Of a stretch of 64,000 nt of DNA, positions 32,105 to 45,760 are shown piece after piece; position 1 is the first letter of the stretch, and each line of letters begins with the position of its first letter. The stretch covers positions 1 through 64,000 of the forward strand of contig CAUYLG010005239.1 in the NCBI GenBank assembly GCA_963573385.1. The letters run 5' to 3'. The notes under the pieces are model-generated. The model did not search any database, was not told the DNA's origin, and saw nothing but the letters and a program-made list of their open reading frames with translations. The stretch comes from Cacajao melanocephalus (Eukaryota > Chordata > Mammalia > Primates > Pitheciidae). The translations under genes were made by a program, and so were the position numbers.

Positions 32105-32199
32105 ACTTCTATTTATCAGATGCTGGGTAAATGATTTTGGGTGATTATCTCATTTAATTCTCATTATAAGCTTATGACTTGGAACCATTATTATCTGCA
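32105..32199 (+). mobile_element. MIR fragment, interrupted on its right
   Basis: ATTATCTCATTTAATTCTCA and ACCATTATTATCTGCATTAGG match the MIR core in sense. The Alu monomer at 32215 lies in its right end. Confidence 0.6.
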
Positions 32200-32214
32200 T
32201 TAGGCATTCTTTGT

Positions 32215-32389
32215 TTGTTTGTTTTGAAACAGGGTCTTGCTCTCTTGCCCAGAGTGGAGTACAGTGGTACAATTATGGCTCACTGCAAACTTGACCTCCT
32301 GGGCTCAAGAGATCCTCAGGCTTAGCCTCCTGAATAGCTGGGGCCACAGGTACACACCACCATGCCCAGCTAATTTTTAAAAGTTTACA
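32215..32389 (-). mobile_element. Alu right-arm monomer (FRAM-like), antisense
   Basis: One arm only, from a GTTT-rich tail through GTGGAGTACAGTGGTACAAT to CATGCCCAGCTAATTTTT. TTAGGCATTCTTTGT (32200) and TCAGGCATTCTTTGT (32390) are the target duplication, so the unit inserted as a single arm. Confidence 0.85.
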
Positions 32390-32429
32390 TCAGGCATTCT
32401 TTGTCCCAGGATTCTATAATTATAGAAAT

Positions 32430-32530
32430 TCTCTATTATGGTCTTGGATCAGACATAGCTGGGTTTGATTCCTAGCTCTAAAACTCACTGGAATAGCAGT
32501 ATAACCTTAAACAAATTTAACTTTTCAAGA
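32430..32530 (-). mobile_element. MIR fragment, complement
   Basis: GCTGGGTTTGATTCCTAGCT followed by GCAGTATAACCTTAAACAAA recalls the complemented MIR 5' half. Confidence 0.55.
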
Positions 32531-33365
32531 CATATATGTACAAGAATTAAAAGAATTAACAAGTCATAAGCAGAGCTGTAGTCCTGGGGTGTTCCCTCAC
32601 CAACAGCCCAGAATGCCCTGTGCCTCCCTCTTGTGTTAAATCCTGTGCCATCTCAGCTTTGGCTTACTCTTTTATTTCGGTGGAGCACATCCTCTAGATG
32701 TGTTCCAACAAACTAAACAGGATCCAGAAGGCTATGTTTATGAAACCTCGTATGTCTGAAATTGTATTTATTTGACTGCTTCTTTAAGAGGTGCCTGGTT
32801 CCTCCTCTTCCTGAGCTCTTCTGGGGTTCATCAGTGTTAAGCAGCTTGTTTCTTTTTTTCCCCCATTGCCAACGTGGATTCTGGTTTTCTCATGTTTGCC
32901 GAGTCAGTTTGTATTTATCCCTGTGCTTCCCACCTTCTGAAATTGTGTAGCTGTTTTCTCCCCACAGTCTTTTTTTTCTTGTGAGTCTATGCCTCATTTT
33001 AAACCCCTTTATTGTAATAAAATTTTGTTATGCTTCTAGAAGGAACACAGGCACCCACAAGTATTCAGACCACCATTTTAATAAGAAGTGTGGGAAAAAA
33101 AATTTCATTTTTTTTAGCATGAAAATTTAGAAGGATGACTAGAGTTCTCATCCATACAGGTCATACCTCTTTTACATAAAGGCTGGAAAACAAGAGGAGG
33201 AGTTGGGATGGGGAGATAATTATTTCCATTTGGTGCAAATTGATGGTAAAGTTCTTTAGGGACATTCAGATAGAAACTTTTTGGATTTTTGGGATAGAAG
33301 AGCTTAAAATTTAAAAGAGAATTCTGGGTTAGATAAGGATATATGTAAGTCATCAGTAAGAAGGT
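32531..33365. other. Unclassified intergenic sequence
   Basis: A T/C-rich stretch (32820-32960) has an AATAAA-like end near 33018 but no recognisable transcript or repeat. Confidence 0.4.
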
Positions 33366-33592
33366 GTATTAGGTCATGCTATAAAGAAATACGTGAGGGT
33401 GGGTAATTTATAAGAAGAGAGGTTTATTTGGTTCATGGTTCTGCTTGGGGATGGCGCTCACCCATTCATGAGAAATCCACCCCCATGATGTAATCACTCC
33501 CACCAGGCCCACCTTCAATACAATCACTCCTACCAGGCCCACCTTACAATTCAACATGAGATTTGGGCAGGGACACACATGCAAACTATATC
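33366..33592 (-). mobile_element. MST-group LTR, antisense, internally deleted
   Basis: Both ends of the LTR are present (TGTATTAGGTCATGCTATAA; GAGATTTGGGCAGGGACACA) but the middle is lost. A 30 bp unit containing AATCACTCC and CCAGGCCCACCTT is tandemly doubled (33491-33550). Confidence 0.78.
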
Positions 33593-33762
33593 AGAAGGAG
33601 ACAGTGAGGAAACCACGTAGGGAGAGCAAAGGATGGTGGACCCAGTATCACTAAGAGTGATTTATAGAGGAGATTTGACTATTTCCCAGGGTTTTGTTTT
33701 GTTTTACTACTCCTCAATTTCTGGGATTAAAAAAATTAAGCCAAACTGCAAACTCTTTTTAA

Positions 33763-34090
33763 TTTTTAAAAATAGACTTCCTTTATTGAATCAATTTTAA
33801 ATTCACAGCAAGATTGACCAGAAAGTACAGAGAGTTCCCATATGCCCCCCGTCCCCACACATGCACAGTTTCCCATGTGGTCAACATTCCCCACCACAGT
33901 GGTACATTTATTACAATTGACAGACCCACAGTAACACGTCATTATCACCCAGAATCCATTGTTTCCATTAGGGTTCCCTCTTGGTGCTGGCTAATGTATG
34001 GGTTTGGACAATCTATGGGTATGACACCTATCCACCATTACAGCATCATCCAGAATAGCTTCACTGCCCTAAAAATCCTCTGTGCACAAT
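33763..34090 (-). mobile_element. Old L1 3'UTR fragment, antisense
   Basis: AAATTCACAGCAAGATTGAC, CCCCACACATGCACAGTTTC, GTGGTACATTTATTACAATT and CTGCCCTAAAAATCCTCTGT are the complement of an L1M 3'UTR in order. Confidence 0.75.
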
Positions 34091-34851
34091 CCTCCTCTTT
34101 GTAGAGATGTATACAACTTACTCTGATTTCCAGCATTGCTTTCTGAATCTCAGCCTACATGAAACTGGAACAATGAGATGATGATGTGCAGAAAGCTAAG
34201 ATAGAGGTGGGGTTGCTCCAGAAACTATAAATTACCTTCAAAGGTCTAAGAGATTAACAGCACTGTGCTAAAAACTGCCTTCCTCTTTAAACATCCACAA
34301 ACTGCAAACAGGCTGGAACTAGCCTCTCCACTATAGCAATGGATCATCCCAGCTCATGATCCAATAAATCCTGGCAGAGATCTGAACACCCTGGCGACAT
34401 TAGCATGACAGTGCCATGGAGTTACTAAGCAAAGTCACACATCCGCTGTACTTACTACATTCAAGCATGGTATATGTAACCTCCTTGAGAGAGAAAAAAG
34501 TTAATCACTGAAAATGGGAGGCTTTGCCTTTGTCAGAGTTGGGAATCATTGCCCATATGGTGTGGCCTCTATGAAAGGAATCAGAAGAATACGACTCACT
34601 ACTCACGATGTATTTCTTGACAGGGTCTAAATTTTTCTCCAGATCAAGCATTGAATCTGCACAGGTGTGTGGACAGGTATTTTGTTAGAAGCTTAGGAAT
34701 CTGTCATAAACCAAAATAGAGACACGTTTAATCTGAAAACAATTAAGGGCAAATGTTACCAGTCAGTCATCAAGATGATGAGAAGATCACGGGGCCCTGT
34801 AGACGGTCTCATTTTGAGTGAAATCACTTAAAACATATTCTGATTCTGCTG
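34091..34851. other. Unclassified intergenic sequence
   Basis: Nothing recognised; no coding evidence. Confidence 0.4.
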
Positions 34852-35035
34852 AGACAATGGTTTTTCATCTTGTCTGCTCATTAGAATCATGAGGCAAATG
34901 TCTAAAAACAGTAATTCCCTGGATGTCACGCATGAAGTTCTGATTTAATTGGACTGAGTGGGGCCTGGGTATCTGGCTATTTTAAAAGTTCCTTTCAGAG
35001 ATTCTACATGTAGCCAAGGCTGGGATTTGCAGTAT
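34852..35035. mobile_element. MER5-type hAT-Charlie MITE
   Basis: CAATGGTTTTTCATCTTGTC at one end, GGGGCCTGGGTATCTGGCTA inside, and AGCCAAGGCTGGGATTTG near the other end match the MER5A plan. Confidence 0.65.
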
Positions 35036-35189
35036 GAGTTGCCTTGACCTATACTCCCAATAGCTGGATAGGGTGATCCGCTGGATGGAGTGTAGTGGTC
35101 TATTCCGACGTCAGCATCCACTGACGAAAGTGACCAAGCAGCAAGGATACAATAACGTGACTTCTGCTGAATGAATGAATGTTAAGTAA

Positions 35190-35320
35190 ATGAACCTTCT
35201 CACATTATAGATAAGAAACAGAGGCTGAAAGAGGAGAGGGTCCTCACTCAGGGTCATTTGATTAGATGAGAGGCAGAAAGGAGAGTGGAACCAGGTCCTG
35301 AATCAAGTAGTCTAACACAG
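35190..35320 (+). mobile_element. MIR fragment
   Basis: TTATAGATAAGAAACAGAGG followed by AGAGGAGAGGGTCCTCACTC and GAACCAGGTCCTGAATC matches the MIR 3' half. Confidence 0.6.
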
Positions 35321-35524
35321 ACTAGACTTAGTTGTCTTTGTCTGTAAATAGGTTTCTATACCAAATCCCATCAGTTGCCTCACGTGGTATGCTTACAACA
35401 GCCGTAACATATCAGCACTACCCGGAACACGAGAGAGCAGGGCCTCTCCATCCAGTGGTCCCGTGAGTGTGTCTTAGGGGCCTTTTCATGCAGAGCCAGG
35501 TTGGGGAGGGAAGGATCAGGGTAG

Positions 35525-36071
<547 letters not shown>

Positions 36072-36689
36072 AGCAAAAAAAAAAAAAGAAAATTTTTTCC
36101 AAGAACCAAATAAGGAAGGAATATGAAGGAAACTGTTCAATGCTAAGAAACAGAAAAGCAGTATTAAAAGTGAAAAAGTGATTTAGTCCAATACATTCTC
36201 TAGTGTTACATCTTTTATAAGAGATAAACAAGACTGAAAAATTAAAAGATAAATCCAAAGCCTTAGTAGATGATGATCCACTCAAAAATAGTCTCTCACT
36301 CCGTCCCCATATTTTCATACATTTTTCCTCCATCTCTATTTTCACAGTTGTAACCACTGGCTATAGAATGCCCAAAACTTCCAGAATAAGTAACAATATT
36401 GAACATCCTGTATTACTCCTGGTTTTATTAAAAACACCTACAATATTTGAATGTTAAGGCTCTTTGTTGTTGAGATGGATCTTTTCCATGATGTTAAGGA
36501 AAAGTCCGTTATAGGAAAGTCTACTGGAATTAAGAGAGAATTTTAAGCCTCTGGGAAAAAAAATCATATGCTTTATCGTATTTCAGCTATAGGTGTGAAA
36601 TATTGCTAGATTTTCAAATATCAGTCCTTCTTGTATTTCTAGGTAAATATTTCTTGGTTATCTTGGCTTTCTTTTAATGCACTCTTTTT
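36072..36689. other. Unclassified AT-rich sequence
   Basis: Nothing recognised apart from an A-run at 36075. Confidence 0.4.
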
Positions 36690-37165
36690 GTTTTAATTTA
36701 TTTTGAAAGAATTTTGGTTGCACAGGAAGTTGCAAAGATAGTACAAAGAAGTCCCAAGTTCTCTTCACCCAGTTTACCCCAGTGGTCACATTTGATGTAA
36801 CTATAGCACATCCAAATCAGGAAATTGACACTGGCACAACTGTGTGTGTGTGTGTGTGTCTGTGTGTGTGTAGTTTTTTTCTGCCTGTCTCTAGTTATTG
36901 GCAATTTTTTGTGGTGAATCATAAAATATATCATTTTAACCATTTTTATTTTTATTGTACAATTCAGTGGCACTAAATATTTTCACAATGTTGTATAACC
37001 ATCATCAGTATCCATTTTCAGAACGTTTCATCATTCCAAACAGAAGCTCTGTACCCATTAAACAATAAGCTCTCCCCTCCCATTTTCTCCTCCACTCAGC
37101 CCCTGGAAGTCATTATTCTATTTTATGCCTCTATGTATTTGTTTACTTGAGGTCTTTTAATGTAC
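36690..37165 (-). mobile_element. Old L1 3'UTR, antisense, with (TG)n
   Basis: GGTTGCACAGGAAGTTGCAA, CACATTTGATGTAACTATAG and GAAATTGACACTGGCACAAC, then a TG microsatellite at 36839-36871, then TATTGTACAATTCAGTGGCA and TCTGTACCCATTAAACAATA. These are complemented L1M 3'UTR blocks, possibly two adjacent pieces. Confidence 0.7.
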
Positions 37166-38032
37166 TCTTGATTTTAATGTACAGCTTTGCATGAATGTTT
37201 CTATTTGTGTAGTTTTATCATTTTGATGCTTTACCAGATATTGTCAGAGAGTATGCATTTTCACAAATTGGACCCGATAGTTTTTCATCCTTTTCTATTT
37301 TCTGGAACAATATATATTACACTGGAATTGCCTATTTTAAGATTGAAATTTTAAAAGAAACACCATGATAATATCATCTGGCCTAAAATCTTTTTAAAAA
37401 AATATTCTCTTAAAGATTTACTGGGGATGACCTACACTTTAGTTAACTCACCCTTGGTATTTATGATGAGAGAAGTTGGGCAGAACTGCACATAGAGAGA
37501 ATCATAGAAACCTTAAAAGCATTAGAAGGTCAGGGCTTGGAGAGACCTCCACAATCTCTCAATCTTATCTCCTTATCTACTGACAAGGACTCTGTCCCCC
37601 AGAGAGGACAAGGAACTTTTTCCAACCTTGAGCCAAGACAAACATCCAGCTCCTGACTCTCCTCCAATGAAAGGATGCACCACTTGAATTCCCATCTCTC
37701 TTGGAAGTGAATCAATATAATCAGACTGATGTAAGAGGAAGATAGTGTTAGAGGTTTTTCCAAAATGTTGTTGAGAATTTGCAGTTGGTTTTCCTTCTAA
37801 GAACTCTTCTCTAAAGGCGGAATATTATCTGAATTTCCCTTCCCTGGGTGGGGAGGAGGCTGGAGGCTGGCCCAGGTCAGAGCTTGTGGAGGGTGTGGCT
37901 GTGACCCAGGACTCAGGAGGATGCTGAGGGTCAGGTGGGGAGCATCATCAGTACATGGGCTGCATGCCAGGCAGGTCACATGGTCCAGAAAGGTCAAGGC
38001 AGCCATGGAAGGCCAGCGAGGTGTAAACAGAA
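37166..38032. other. Unclassified intergenic sequence
   Basis: A GC-richer part lies at 37830-38010 with no recognisable exon. Confidence 0.4.
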
Positions 38033-38668
38033 ATAAACAAGAATGTTAATTAGTACAACCTTTATGAAAAACAGTACGGAGCTTCCTCAAATAACTAAAA
38101 ATAAAACTACCATTTGACCCAGCAATCCCACTACTTTGGGTATATGCCCAAAGGGAAATAAATCATCATATCCAAAAGATACCTGCACATGTATGTTTAT
38201 CACAGCACTATGCACACTAGCAAACATATGGGCTCAACCTAAATGTCCATCAGTGGAGGACTGAATAAAGAACATGTGTTACATAAACAAAATGTAACAG
38301 CATTCACCCAGAAAAAAAGAATGAAATCATGTATTTTGCAGCAACATGGTTGAAACTGGAAGCCATTATCCTAAGTGAAATAACTCGGAGACAGAAAATC
38401 AAATACTACATGTTCTCACTTATAAGTAGGAGCTAAACAAAGGGTACATATGAAATATAGAGTGGAATAAGACATTGGAGACTACAAAAGGTAGGAAGGT
38501 GAGAAGGGAGTTAGGGTTGAAAAACTACCTATTGGGTACAGCATTCACTGTTGGGGTGATGGGTACCCTAAATGCCCAGATTTCACTACTATGCAACATT
38601 TGCATGTATGAAACCTGCACTTGTACCCCCTAAGTATATAAAAGTTAAAAACAAATAAAATGACAAAA
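38033..38668 (+). mobile_element. L1 3' end, sense, 5'-truncated
   Basis: Follows the ORF2 end and 3'UTR of an L1PB/L1MA-age element: CATTTGACCCAGCAATCCCA, TAAATGTCCATCAGTGGAGG, CATGTTCTCACTTATAAGTA and TGGGTACCCTAAATGCCC, ending in an A-rich tail. No intact frame. Confidence 0.88.
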
Positions 38669-38796
38669 AATAAATAGTAAGTCAATCGTGAGAAGGACAG
38701 TGAGCAACCTAGAGAAATAGGACAGGCTCTCGACTGGTAGCTTTTAGGTGTCATCACATTGTGGTCCCTGAGAGCAATCACCCAATACAGTCACCT

Positions 38797-39069
38797 GATT
38801 TTTTTTTTTTTTTTTTTTTTGAGTCAGAGTCTTACTCTATTGTCCAGGCTGGAGTGCAGTGGCACAATCTCAGCTCACTGCAATTCCGCCTCCTGAGTAG
38901 CTGGGATTAGTGGCATGTGCCACCACACCCAGCTAATTTTTGTATTTTTAGTAGAGACAGGGTTTCGCCATGTTGGCCAGGCTGGTCTCGAACCCCTGAC
39001 CTCAGGTGATCTGCCCACCTCAGCCTCCCAAAGTGCTGGGATTACAGATGTGAACCACTGTGTCCAGCC
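38797..39069 (-). mobile_element. Alu, antisense, with right-arm deletion
   Basis: A run of more than 20 T, then both arms lacking about 30 bp (CACTGCAATTCCGCCTCCTG), and head CAGATGTGAACCACTGTGTC. Confidence 0.92.
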
Positions 39070-39651
39070 CTAGTTTTTCTAGAATGAAAACGGGCAGGAT
39101 CACACTGAGGGTCCCTCTCTTCATATAGCTTTCTTCCGTTTCCTTCTCAGCACTTGGTGCAAATTGGTTGGAAGCCTAGTTTGTTTTCGACAAGTATATT
39201 GCAGTCCATGGCCTTGAGTTTGTGTTTCCATGTACAATAGGTTGCAAGCATCTTTGGGACTGAACTCTTCATTCTCTTGAGAAAAAGATTAGCCTTGCCT
39301 TGTCTGAGTGGCTGGGAAGCTACGATTTTAGGTGTGGGTCCATGAGCCATCACTAAGCAACAGGCTCTGGGTTCAGGGATACCATCTGGATCCCAAACGG
39401 GGGAAAACTGTGTTGGTGTTAACAGTCTCTGAGGACTGATTCCAGAGAATCATTGAATTTCTTCAAGACTTACTTATTTTCACATCCCTTATCCCCACAA
39501 GAGCCTGTGACTTATAGTCTAGATGTTAACATCCTCATGATATCAATTAGAGAAGGTAAAGATACAACCAGTAAAAGGCAAAGCTAGGACTAGCATCTAG
39601 ATTTTCAAAGCCATTTCAGTAAAATGAAGTAGACTATAAAGTAGATGAAAA
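39070..39651. other. Unclassified intergenic sequence
   Basis: Nothing recognised. Confidence 0.4.
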
Positions 39652-39812
39652 ATAAAAATTAGTGGGGCATGGTGGTGTGTGCCTGTAATTCCAGCTAACT
39701 TGTGAGGCTGAGGCATGAGAATCACTTGAACCCAGGAGGCAGACGTTGTAGTAAGCTGAGATTGCACCACTGTACTCCAGCCTGTTTTTTGAGACTGTCT
39801 CAAAAAAACAAA
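39652..39812 (+). mobile_element. 5'-truncated Alu, right arm
   Basis: Starts at the middle linker (AAAAATTAGTGGGGCATGG) and runs through the right arm to an A-rich tail. Confidence 0.85.
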
Positions 39813-39892
39813 AAAGTAAGGATAAAATATAATTAAAAATCCAGTGAAGTAGAAAATAACAGTATGGCTAAGCAAGGCTCCTAAAATAATTC

Positions 39893-40177
39893 TTTTATTT
39901 TCTGAGACAGTCTTGCTCTTGTTGCCTAGGCTGGAGTGCAATGGCGTGATCTCAGCTTTTCACTGCCTACATGGTTCAAGCAATTCTCCTGCCTCAGCCT
40001 CCTGTATAGTGGGGATCACAGGCATACACAACCATGCCCAGCAAATTTTTGTAGTTTTAGTAGAAACGGGTTTTCACCATGTTAAACAGGCTGGTCTCAA
40101 ACTCCTGACCTCAGGTGATCTACCCGCCTTGGTCTCACAAAGTGCTAGGATTACAGATGTGAGCCACCACGCCCGGC
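39893..40177 (-). mobile_element. Alu, dimeric, antisense
   Basis: Short T-tail, both arms with substitutions, head GATGTGAGCCACCACGCCCG. Abuts the next Alu. Confidence 0.9.
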
Positions 40178-41057
<880 letters not shown>

Positions 41058-41144
41058 AGTAGCCCTTCTTCTTTCAGATCATTAAGATCTCAATATATCA
41101 ACAGGAAATAATATGCACTCAGCACGCCAAAGTGCCTTTTTATG

Positions 41145-41325
41145 AAGCTGAAGTTCCGAACCCTGGCAGCACATTGGCATCAGCTGGGAATTCTCAGCAA
41201 CTCCAGAGGCCCGGGACCAACCACGGGACAATTAAATCAGAACTGCAGGGAGTGAGGCTTCAGGCATCTGTGTATTTTAAAAGCTCCCCAGTGATTCTAA
41301 TAAGCAGCAATGCTGCAAACCACTC
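41145..41325. mobile_element. MER5A-type hAT-Charlie MITE
   Basis: GAACCCTGGCAGCACATTGG at one end, TATTTTAAAAGCTCCCCAGT inside and GCAATGCTGCAAACCACT at the other give the MER5A order. Confidence 0.75.
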
Positions 41326-41469
41326 AGCTGGGGCTTCCTTCGCCGTTGGCTGGGTCTTGGCCCTGTGCTCTTACTGGTAAATGTGGATATAAGCAGCCGG
41401 GGCTGTGGGGGCCACTGTCCTATCCCTGGGACACTCTTGTGCTCCCATTCCCACTCCCATAAATAGGGG

Positions 41470-41814
41470 GTGTATTAGTCCATTTTTACACTGCTGATAA
41501 AGATATACCAGAGACTGGGCAATTTACAAAAGAAAGAGGTTTTATGGACTTAGAGTTCCACATGGCTGGGGAGGCCTCACTATCACGGCAGAAGGTGAAA
41601 GGCATATCTCACATGGCAGTAAGCAGGAGAAGAGAGCTTATGCAGTGAAACTCCCCTTTATAAAACCATCAGATCTTGTGAGACTTATTTACTATCATGA
41701 GAACAGCACGGGAAAGACCTGCCCCCCATGATTCAATTACCTCCCACCAGGTCCCTCCCACAACACGTGGGAATTCAAGATGAGATTTGGGTGGTGACAC
41801 GGCCAAACCTATCA
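41470..41814 (-). mobile_element. Solo THE1 LTR, antisense
   Basis: TGTATTAGTCCATTTTTACA, CCACATGGCTGGGGAGGCCT, GATTCAATTACCTCCCACCA and AAGATGAGATTTGGGTGG show a THE1-type LTR, well preserved. agggg occurs at both flanks (41465 and 41815) as a probable 5 bp duplication. Confidence 0.9.
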
Positions 41815-42450
41815 AGGGGCCTGCAGGATCAGAGGGTGGGGTGCCATAGGGGAGAGCCTCCTCTCACTCATTGCCCAGGGTTCCCTTTCATTGCCCTGGG
41901 GTGGGCTCAAAGAAATCCCAGGGGGTGTGTGAACATCATCAGGACTGTCTTACAAGCCAGGTGCCTGATCTCTGCAGCTGAAAGCAACCCAAGATACGCA
42001 GATGGGTCAGAAGGAGGCATGAAAGGCCCAAACTCAGCAACTGATTTTATCTCCTTTCTTGGAAGATGTGGACTTGCTCCCTTCTGATGCAGGTAGCCTA
42101 ATTCATTTATCATTATTTCAAAAACAGGCCAAGGGAGAAATGTCACATTCCCATTTTATAGACCTGGAATTAAATATAAAACTGTTTAGCTTTGTAAAGG
42201 AAGATGCCGTTCTCTTAGCCAGCTGCGGTAATGGTTTAAAGAGGAGACATTATACCTAGATGTAAACATGAGAATAATAACAAAGGATAGTTTATTTAAC
42301 TGAATCTGCTTCTTTATCAGAGATTATTAGAATCTTGACAGTTTATTAGCTTTCATAATGTAATTTGTGCTTTTCTTTGTTCATTACATGTCCTTAAGGC
42401 CACATTGTTTTTAGCCTTTTATGACCCTTAAGGAGGACAGAAAGTTATGA
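41815..42450. other. Unclassified intergenic sequence
   Basis: A 119-codon frame (41728-42087) starts inside the THE1 LTR and extends here; it has no recognisable domain and is not supported as a gene. Confidence 0.4.
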
Positions 42451-42728
42451 GACTAGCATTTTCCAAAATGTGTTCCAGTGGATGTTGTGGGGGGGGGAAA
42501 AAAGAAAAATTATGTGGTCCAATACATTTGTGAAACATTAGATTCAATAAGTTTAAACAGGTTCTTTTGCTATAGATCTGTAATATGCCAAGTGTATTAC
42601 AAATCCTCAGGAGTGGCCTATAGCATACAGTGCTTGCAAAACTTAGTTTTCTGTAAAATTCATTTTTCAAGAACCAGCTTATGGGACAAGGAGGTTAAGT
42701 GCCAACAGAACATACTTTGAGAAAAGCA
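42451..42728. mobile_element. hAT-type MITE
   Basis: Ends AGCATTTTCCAAAATGTGTTC and GAACATACTTTGAGAAAAGCA are imperfect inverted repeats, and the body resembles a Charlie-derived MITE ('ttccaaaatgtgttcc...tttgagaaa'). Family not named. Confidence 0.6.
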
Positions 42729-43155
42729 AAATTAGACAAAAAGAAGCAACAAAGCCTATTATTTTAATTTGCTGAACATCAGTGAGCTTAAGTTGACAGA
42801 CTTCAGCTGTAACATATTTAAATCTGCTATATTAAAGAATGTGTTGATTTCAAAATGCAGTAGAAGACTAGGATGTACTGCCAACAAAGAAGTGTCAGTT
42901 GCTTACTAATGAGCTAAAAGAATTGCATTGGCCATACTGACTCAAAACCGTTTTGAGTTTTCCTGAGAGTATAATAAAGCTGCGTTATTGCTTTAAACTT
43001 ATAAAAAGATTGAAGACAACAAATTCGATAAATTTCTTGACCTGGACTTCAAACTTCAATAAAGGGATTTGAGCAGCAATATCATCAATAATTGAAGTAA
43101 CAATTTCTGTATTAAGAGAATAATCATACTGCCATCCAAAAAATTAGTCCTTAAA
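42729..43155. other. Unclassified AT-rich sequence
   Basis: Nothing recognised. Confidence 0.4.
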
Positions 43156-43365
43156 GGCTGGGTGCCACAGTTCATGCCTGTAAATTCAGCACTTTGGGAG
43201 GCTGAGGTGGGAGGATCACTTAGAGGCCAGGGGTTCAAGACCAGCCTGGGCAACATAATGAGACCCTATCTCTACACAACAGAAAAAATTTAGATAGGCA
43301 TGATGATTGCACCACTGACCTTTAGCCTGGGTGACAGAGTGAGACCCTGTTTCAAAACAAAAGTA
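43156..43365 (+). mobile_element. AluJ-type, internally deleted
   Basis: Left arm complete (GGCTGGGTGCCACAGTTCAT to CCTATCTCTAC), most of the right arm missing before GATTGCACCACTGACC. ccttaaag flanks both sides. Confidence 0.85.
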
Positions 43366-43394
43366 ACCCTTAAAGATCACAAAAGGTAGAATAT

Positions 43395-43860
43395 GTTAGT
43401 CACGGTTCTCCAGAGAAACAAACAATAGTGTATGTCGTGGGAGGATGAGGTGGGAAATGCAAAGAGAGAGAGAGGGAGAGATGGAGACAGAGAGACATAG
43501 AAAAATATTGATTTTAAAGAATTATCTCACAGCACTGTACTGGCTGATAAATCCCCAGTCTGCAGGGTAGGCTGGCAGGCTGGAGATTCAGGGAAGACTT
43601 GACGTTGTGGGTTGGGTCCAAAGACAGTCTGCTGTTGGAATTTTCTCCCTTTGGGGGAAGATCAGTCTTCAGCTGATGAGACCCACCCATATAATGGAAG
43701 GTAATCTGCTATACTCAAAGTCTACTGATATAAATTTAATATCATCTAAAAAATAGCTTCTCAGGGATATCTAGACTAGTGCTTGACCAAATATCTGGAT
43801 ACTATGGCCTGCCCAAGTTGGCACATAAAATTAACTGTTATAACGACTTACAATGAAAAC
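43395..43860 (-). mobile_element. Old LTR-like relic, antisense
   Basis: GTTAGTCACGGTTCTCCAGAG at the left and CCCAAGTTGGCACATAAAATT at the right, with a GA-rich tract (43458-43500) and GATGAGACCCACCCATATAA between them, follow a common old LTR-like repeat in complement. Exact family not recalled. Confidence 0.5.
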
Positions 43861-43994
43861 AGCCAAAATTATGTAAGCTTAAAATTATCTGCATCAACAT
43901 CCTATTGGGACTCTAAGATATCTTAAAAATTAAGAATAAATCAGTTAGTGAAATTATTCTATGAATCAGCCAACTATTCTGTTGCAATCATTTA

Positions 43995-44330
43995 GACCAA
44001 GGGTTGACAAAATATGACCTACGGGCCAACTCTGGCCCTGTTTTTAGATGGCCCATGATTTAAGAATGGTTTCTGCATATTTTAAATGGGAAAAAATCAG
44101 CAGTAGGATATTTAATGACCCATGGAAAGTATATGAAACTCAAATTTCAGTGTCCATCAAAAGTTTTATTGGAACATGGACAGCTACACTCATTTGTTTA
44201 CAAGTTGTCTATGGTTGTTTTGAACTATACTAGCAGAGTTGAATAGTTGCAGCAAAAACTATATGGGCCCCAAGGCCTAAAATATTTACCATTTGGCCCT
44301 TTACAAAAAAAGTTTCCTAACTCATGATTC
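43995..44330. mobile_element. hAT-Charlie-type MITE
   Basis: CCAAGGGTTGACAAAATATG at the left and GGCCCTTTACAAAAAAAGTTT at the right are decayed inverted ends. GTTTTATTGGAACATGGACA and TGTCTATGGTTGTTTTGAAC are hallmarks of the family that begins CAGGGGTTGGCAAAC. Confidence 0.75.
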
Positions 44331-45625
44331 AAATAAAACAACTGATAGAATAAATTTTTACTATGCAACTAGATTGAATTGGCATCCTATTATAGCCTGA
44401 GGAAGACATTCGTGTAGGATGACAGTAGGCATAATAGGTTATTTGCAGCAGCAAGGGATGATATCTACATTCTGTATAATAATTAAGCTTCCAAACACTA
44501 TTTTAATGATATAAATACTATGCTTTTTCTTTGAATAGAGTAGGAAAGAGTCTCCCCTCCTCTGTTAACAACCTGAAAACAAATATAATCATCACATCAG
44601 ATCTGAACATCACATCACATGTTCTAATATATTCAAAAATATTTGAAAACATTCAATTCACTTACAAAGTATTTGAGAAGTTACGATTTTAAAGTGGTGT
44701 GCTGGAATGTGCTAGAATCTGGCTGACACTCATCTCAAGAAAGTGATCGTGATGAGTAAAGTTCCCTCTCATGGGTCACTGCACAATGGACCTCTGAGAA
44801 GAACCTTCAAATTTCTTAAAAGAGCATTTCCCCCAAACATGGATGCTAAAGGCTTATGGGGATAAGGGCAGCCTTCTGTGATAGTTTAAGGCTTAGAACA
44901 ATTTTGGAAACTGGGGTGTACTAGCTAGGAAGTTTCTCTTTTGTAGTGATAATTAGCCTTGAAAGGTATTATTGGAGAACAGTAATATTTTATGTCAGTG
45001 ATTTTCAAGGTGGGTCCAGATACCTATAAGGAATTCAGCATAATCTCAGCAATTTACAAGACTCTTTTGTTCAGCCATTAAAAGGAATCTGTATTACTTT
45101 TGTTTACTATACTGGCTCAGATGGTTGCATCTTTGGGGCAGGACCAAATGAATACATTTGAACTGTTCAAGATAAAAGAACTTTTCCAACTAAATCAACT
45201 TTCTTAGAACCATGTTTCTCCACCTGTGGCAATGGACCCTGAGCCAGAAAGTAAACTCCTTGCCCTTCCTTAAAGAGACAGTGCATGCAAAGTGTTTAGC
45301 TCAGTGGCTGACCCATATTGAATGCTCATTAAAAATTAATAATGAGGATTGTAATTTATTTTATTAATAAAATTGTATGTATTTGAGAGAAGTGGGATGT
45401 GTGTGTGTGTGTGTGTGTGTGAAACATTATTATTGCTATCGTCTCTAACGAGTGTAGTTCCTAGTTTCATTCTCTAAAACAAGAATATAGAGAAAGGGAC
45501 GAGGGCACTCAGAACTAGAACAGGCTGTCCTCAATTACTTGTCCTCATGCCTAGTGATACAGGAATGGAGTACAATATAAATAAATGCCACAGCAAATGC
45601 AGTAATTGAGGAAGCAAAGGGAACT
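44331..45625. other. Unclassified, with a (TG)n at 45400-45421
   Basis: No exon or named repeat except the TG microsatellite. GTGATTTTCAAGGTGGGTCC near 44998 is a weak MER5-like end. Confidence 0.4.
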
Positions 45626-45760
45626 GGAGAACCACTGAGCTGGAAGTTAGGAGACATGACTTCCAGTCCTGGGTCTCCTACTCACCGTAACCATAAGCAA
45701 GTCACCTTCTATCACTGGCTCTCATTTTCTCATCTATAAAATAAAGGATTTGTACAAGAT
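45626..45760 (-). mobile_element. MIR, complement
   Basis: GACTTCCAGTCCTGGGTCTC, GCAAGTCACCTTCTATCACT and TCATTTTCTCATCTATAAAA match complemented MIR in order. Confidence 0.65.

Noticed and set aside
41728..42087. 119-codon plus-strand frame
   Set aside because: Begins inside a THE1 LTR and has no domain.
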